A stretch of DNA of 10,107 nt from an uncultured Planctomycetaceae bacterium (GTDB lineage Bacteria; Planctomycetota; Planctomycetia; Planctomycetales; Planctomycetaceae): the NCBI GenBank assembly GCA_903823545.1, contig CAIJTL010000005.1:1-10107 (forward strand). Reading direction: 5' to 3'. Under the pieces are notes generated by a model. It saw only the letters and a program-made list of their open reading frames with translations. It made no database searches and was not told the origin of the DNA. This document shows, piece by piece, positions 7,295 through 10,107 of the stretch (position 1 is its first letter; each line of letters starts with the position of its first letter). The position numbers were made by a program, and so were the translations under genes.

Positions 7295-7301
7295 TCACAC
7301 G

Positions 7302-8585
7302 ATGCTTAATCTCAAATTCTCTCGCCGTGATTGTTTGCAAGTCGGCTCGCTGAGCGCCGTAGGTTTGTCGTTGCCGCAGTTGTTGCGAGCGGAGCAGGCC
7401 GCGAAGCCGAAGCGGCTCAAGTCGATCGTGCTCGTCTACTTGGGTGGCGGGCTTTCGCATCATGACTCGTTTGATTTGAAGCCCGAAGCCCCTGAAGAGA
7501 TTCGAGGCAAATACAGTCCGATCGCGTCGAATCTTTCGGGAGTCTCGGTCGGCGAGTTGTTGCCGATGATGTCGCAAACGATGAACAAGGTTTGCTTGGT
7601 TCGATCGGGTGCTCACAACAACGACCATCACGAGACGGCGACCAATTGGGTCATGTCCGGACGATTCGGCTCGGCGTTCGGCGACTGGCCGGCGATCGGT
7701 GCGGTGGCCGCGCATCAATTGGGATTCGGTGCGAGCGTTCCGCCGTATGTGTCGGTCCCGCGCAATCCGTCGTTCACGTGGGAACTCGGCAAGAGCGCGT
7801 TCCTCGGCGGACGGTACGAATCGTTCAAGGCGGGCGATCCGAATGAGAAGGACTATCGCGTCCGCGACATCTCCCCCGGCGAGCCGTTGAGCGATGCTCG
7901 TGCGAATCGCCGTCAGTCGCTGCTGCAATCGGTCGACGGCTTGGCGAAGCGGGTGCAAGGGAACGATCAGATTGCGACCTACGACGAGTTTCATCAGAGA
8001 GCCGCTGAAATGATCTTGTCGCCGACGGCACGTCAGGCGTTCGCGATTGAGAAGGAAGAGGACAAACTTCGCGATCGTTATGGCCGCAACACATTCGGAC
8101 AAAGCTGCCTGTTGGCTCGACGGCTGATCGAATCGGGCGTGCGGTTCGTCACGGTCAACTTCGGTGGCTGGGACCATCACGCGAAGATCTGGGAAGGACT
8201 CGAAAAGAAACTGCCGGAGTTCGATCGCGGCTTCTCCGCATTGGTTGAGGACACAACCTCGCGCGGCCTGTTGGACGAAACGCTCATCGTCTGCATGGGT
8301 GAGTTCGGGCGAACTCCGAAGATCAACAAAGACAACGGCCGCGACCACTGGGCTCCCGCCGCGTCGCTGCTGTTCGCCGGCGGCGGTGTGCGCGTCGGCC
8401 AAGTGATCGGCTCGACTGACAAGCACGGAGCCTACGCAACGAGCAATCCCGTCGCTCCCGCCGATGTCGCCTTCACGATCTACTCGCATCTCGGCATCGA
8501 TCCGCGTCACCAAATCCGCACGCCAGATGGCCGCCCCGTTGAGATCCTCGATAGTGGCGAACCGATTCGCGGTTTGTTTGGTTAA
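7302..8585 (+). CDS. Tat-exported DUF1501 protein (second copy)
   Basis: A 427-aa DUF1501 protein. A twin-arginine motif FSRRDCLQVG (R8, R9) and the hydrophobic segment SLSAVGLSLPQLL indicate Tat export. Family landmarks are YLGGGLSHHDSFDLKPE, NNDHHETATNWVMSGR, NFGGWDHH, MGEFGRTPKINKDNGRDHW and LLFAGGGVRVGQVIGSTD. An open frame begins earlier at 7239, but that extension (MMSLFQLLEGGVEPPHSR…) is a translation of the upstream repeat. ATG 7302 has AGGAG 7 bases upstream and places the Tat motif at the N-terminus. It follows the DUF1549/DUF1553 gene, the usual planctomycete arrangement, which suggests the two products act together. It differs clearly from the minus-strand copy in length and motif wording, so this is not a recent duplication. 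Confidence 0.94.
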   Translation: MLNLKFSRRDCLQVGSLSAVGLSLPQLLRAEQAAKPKRLKSIVLVYLGGGLSHHDSFDLKPEAPEEIRGKYSPIASNLSGVSVGELLPMMSQTMNKVCLVRSGAHNNDHHETATNWVMSGRFGSAFGDWPAIGAVAAHQLGFGASVPPYVSVPRNPSFTWELGKSAFLGGRYESFKAGDPNEKDYRVRDISPGEPLSDARANRRQSLLQSVDGLAKRVQGNDQIATYDEFHQRAAEMILSPTARQAFAIEKEEDKLRDRYGRNTFGQSCLLARRLIESGVRFVTVNFGGWDHHAKIWEGLEKKLPEFDRGFSALVEDTTSRGLLDETLIVCMGEFGRTPKINKDNGRDHWAPAASLLFAGGGVRVGQVIGSTDKHGAYATSNPVAPADVAFTIYSHLGIDPRHQIRTPDGRPVEILDSGEPIRGLFG

Positions 8586-8634
8586 ACGAGTTGAATCGTT
8601 GTCCGACAGCTTCACCAACTTGATTCAACGTCGT
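8586..8634 (+). other. small stem-loop between the DUF1501 and PPC genes
   Basis: GTTGAATC (8590-8597) pairs with GATTCAAC (8622-8629). ACGA (8586-8589) and TCGT (8631-8634) extend the stem past one bulged G. The stem starts directly after the stop codon. There is no T-tract, so it is more likely an intercistronic hairpin than a factor-independent terminator. Confidence 0.5.
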
Positions 8635-8651
8635 TGATAGAAAAACTCATA

Positions 8652-9452
8652 ATGCCATTGCGTGGTGCAATTCTGACGTCATTGCTGCTGCTGTTTGCGA
8701 TGGCGTGCTTCCAAACATTGGGACAAGACAAGAAGCCGGATGAGGCTCCGCGTTTGCTGTTGAGCTCTCCGTTGGGAGTGACGGCTGGTGTGGCCAGCAA
8801 GGTTGTGTTGCGGGGTTTGCGACTCGATCAAGTCAGTGAGGTTCGCGTGGGCGAGCCGCCGGTGTCGGTGAAAATTTTGTCGAAAAGCAAAGTCGCTGTG
8901 CCGCAGAAGCAGGATGTGAATCGCGTCGGTGACTCGCAGATCGAAGTGGAGATCGAGTTACCGAAAGAAGCCAAATCCGGCGAGATCGCCGTCACCGTTG
9001 TCGCACCGTCAGGCACGAGCATCGTCCATCAGCTCTTTGTTGATGCGATGCCGCTCGTTGCCGAAAAAGAACCGAACGACGGCTTTCGGCAGGCTCAAGA
9101 GATCAAGGTTGGTGACGTCGTTGAAGGGACGCTGCATCAGTCGCAGAACGTCGACGTGTTTCGCTTCGAGGGAACGGCAGGCGACAAGATCGTTTGCGAG
9201 GTGATTGCCGCTCGACGCGGATCAGGTTTGGATGCGGCGTTAACGCTGTTTGATTCGCGCAAGCAATTGATCGGATCCAGCGATGATCAACCGGAGCGAG
9301 ATGGACTATCCGGCTGGAGCACTCGCGATTCGCGGTTCGAGTTCGTGGTCGCGGCGACTGGGATAATCTACGTTGTGCTGCAAGACGCTCACGATCTTGG
9401 TGGTCCGGCTCATCCTTATCGGTTGCGAGTTGTGAAAGCGGATGCCAAGTAG
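8652..9452 (+). CDS. secreted PPC-domain protein
   Basis: A 266-aa exported protein. A signal peptide (MPLRGAILTSLLLLFAMACF…) is followed by a beta-rich segment at about 34-131, with alternating hydrophobic strands resembling an IPT/TIG-type fold (VTAGVASKVVLRGLRLDQVSEVRVG). A PPC (bacterial pre-peptidase C-terminal) domain follows at about 137-262 and starts with the characteristic EKEPNDGFRQAQEI and DVVEGTLHQSQNVDVFRFEG. There is no peptidase or other catalytic domain; the protein is all signal plus two beta domains. The MAC at the end of the signal resembles a lipobox only weakly. ATG 8652 is used rather than TTG 8634 because it fits the signal peptide, although no strong ribosome binding site precedes it. 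It lies 66 bases after the DUF1501 gene and is probably cotranscribed. A partner or binding role at the cell surface is inference. Confidence 0.85.
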   Translation: MPLRGAILTSLLLLFAMACFQTLGQDKKPDEAPRLLLSSPLGVTAGVASKVVLRGLRLDQVSEVRVGEPPVSVKILSKSKVAVPQKQDVNRVGDSQIEVEIELPKEAKSGEIAVTVVAPSGTSIVHQLFVDAMPLVAEKEPNDGFRQAQEIKVGDVVEGTLHQSQNVDVFRFEGTAGDKIVCEVIAARRGSGLDAALTLFDSRKQLIGSSDDQPERDGLSGWSTRDSRFEFVVAATGIIYVVLQDAHDLGGPAHPYRLRVVKADAK

Positions 9453-9463
9453 TCGTGTTCGTG

Positions 9464-9484
9464 GAGCACGCTTTAATCGTGCTC
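9464..9484 (+). terminator. candidate hairpin terminator after the PPC gene
   Basis: GAGCACG (9464-9470) pairs perfectly with CGTGCTC (9478-9484) around a 7-base loop, 11 bases after the stop codon. It is followed by GTTGTT rather than a T run, so termination is only suggested. It may equally be another short palindromic repeat. The remaining bases up to 9544 show no gene. Confidence 0.45.
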
Positions 9485-9544
9485 GTTGTTAGGCACGTTG
9501 GAAAACATGCCCCACGTTTTCAAGAACGTTCATTGTGGTGCTTC

Positions 9545-10107
9545 ATGGAACTCCCCAACTCGCACAGCGAACTCGTGCTACTCGGCACCGGAACGAGCGT
9601 CGGCGTTCCGATGATCGGCTGCGATTGTTCGGTCTGCATGTCGCTGAATCCAAAGAACCATCGCACGCGAACGGGAGTCGCCGTGAAGACCGCTCGCGGC
9701 GTGTTTCTCATCGACACGCCGCCGGAATTGCGGTTGCAATTAGTTCGCGAACGGATCGGGATGATCGAAGCGGTGATCTACACGCACGCTCACGCCGATC
9801 ACATTTTTGGGCTCGATGATCTGCGGATCTGCGGTTGGAAACTCGGAAGGCCGATCCCATTGCATTGCGAAGAGCCCGTCGAGCGACAATTGCGAGCGGC
9901 GTTTGGTTATGCCTTCGAGCCGCCGTCGCAGGACTTGCATCCGGGAGCGTTGCCGAAGTTGGAGTTCGTTCGCATTGGGCTCGATCCGTTTGAAGTGCTT
10001 GGTCAACGAGTGCAGCCGATTCGACTGATACACGGTCGTATGCCGGTCCTCGGTTATCGAATCAATGACGTTGCGTTTTGCACCGATGTGAGCTGCATCC
10101 CCGAAGA
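9545..10107 (+). CDS. PhnP-like metallo-beta-lactamase-fold hydrolase (partial, 3' end missing)
   Basis: The frame stays open from ATG 9545 to the window edge (187 residues visible). N-terminal LLGTGTSVGVP leads into IGCDCSVC (C26, C28, C31), the cysteine cluster that holds a structural zinc in PhnP-type enzymes. The metal-binding motif THAHADHIFGLDD gives H81, H83, D85 and H86. IHGRMPVLGYRI supplies a further candidate metal histidine (H163), and FCTDVS supplies an aspartate (D181). PhnP itself is a phosphoribosyl cyclic phosphate phosphodiesterase of phosphonate breakdown. No phn genes are near, so the substrate is open and a general phosphodiesterase or related hydrolase is as likely. There is no signal peptide, so it is cytoplasmic. 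The start has no strong ribosome binding site. Confidence 0.88.
   Translation, partial: MELPNSHSELVLLGTGTSVGVPMIGCDCSVCMSLNPKNHRTRTGVAVKTARGVFLIDTPPELRLQLVRERIGMIEAVIYTHAHADHIFGLDDLRICGWKLGRPIPLHCEEPVERQLRAAFGYAFEPPSQDLHPGALPKLEFVRIGLDPFEVLGQRVQPIRLIHGRMPVLGYRINDVAFCTDVSCIPE

Noticed and set aside
7248..8618. Long (456-codon) open frame on the minus strand opposite the second DUF1501 gene
   Set aside because: It is the antisense shadow of a gene with clear family motifs. Its translation is arginine- and aspartate-rich with no recognisable domain.
1..10107. CRISPR array, tRNA or rRNA genes, transposase or phage genes
   Set aside because: No regularly spaced direct repeats, no cloverleaf or rRNA-like sequence, and no transposase, integrase or phage protein was seen on either strand.

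Overview
The window looks like chromosomal DNA of a planctomycete. The gene families point that way: two Tat-exported DUF1501 proteins, a large secreted protein with cytochrome-like, Big_2, DUF1549 (PSCyt2) and DUF1553 (PSD1) regions, and a small secreted PPC-domain protein. These families are hugely expanded in Planctomycetota. G+C is moderately high except in one gene. The genus cannot be told from the sequence alone.

Layout. Bases 1-75 may hold the tail of an upstream gene. Bases 76-300 carry no convincing gene but are rich in palindromes. A GspE/PilB-type secretion ATPase follows at 301-1986 (+). Converging on it is a secreted helical protein of unknown function (2010-2792, -) with visibly lower G+C. 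Upstream of that on the same strand is the first DUF1501 gene (2873-4315, -). A 376-base divergent intergenic region with two long inverted repeats separates it from a + strand cluster: DUF1549/DUF1553 protein (4692-7124), second DUF1501 protein (7302-8585) and PPC-domain protein (8652-9452). A PhnP-like metallo-beta-lactamase hydrolase (9545 onward) runs off the window.

How the genes fit together. The + strand cluster looks like a standard planctomycete export-and-surface unit: a Sec-exported protein with CX4CH and CXXCH motifs, a Tat-exported alkaline-phosphatase-superfamily-like protein, and a secreted beta-rich PPC protein. Their biochemical role is not established. A second DUF1501 gene reads away from the same intergenic region.

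The most distinctive content is not protein-coding. At least five long inverted repeats of different sequence lie in the window, four of them 9-46 bases upstream of a start codon and one inside a reading frame. The element at 7127-7292 is the best. Its two 29-base ends differ at only four positions, and these four are two compensatory base-pair changes inside a small hairpin in each arm. The elements at 4347-4429 and 5383-5451 also have a small hairpin in each arm. This resembles paired REP (BIME-like) elements moved by a Y1 (RAYT/IS200-type) transposase, but no such transposase gene is in the window, so that link is inference.
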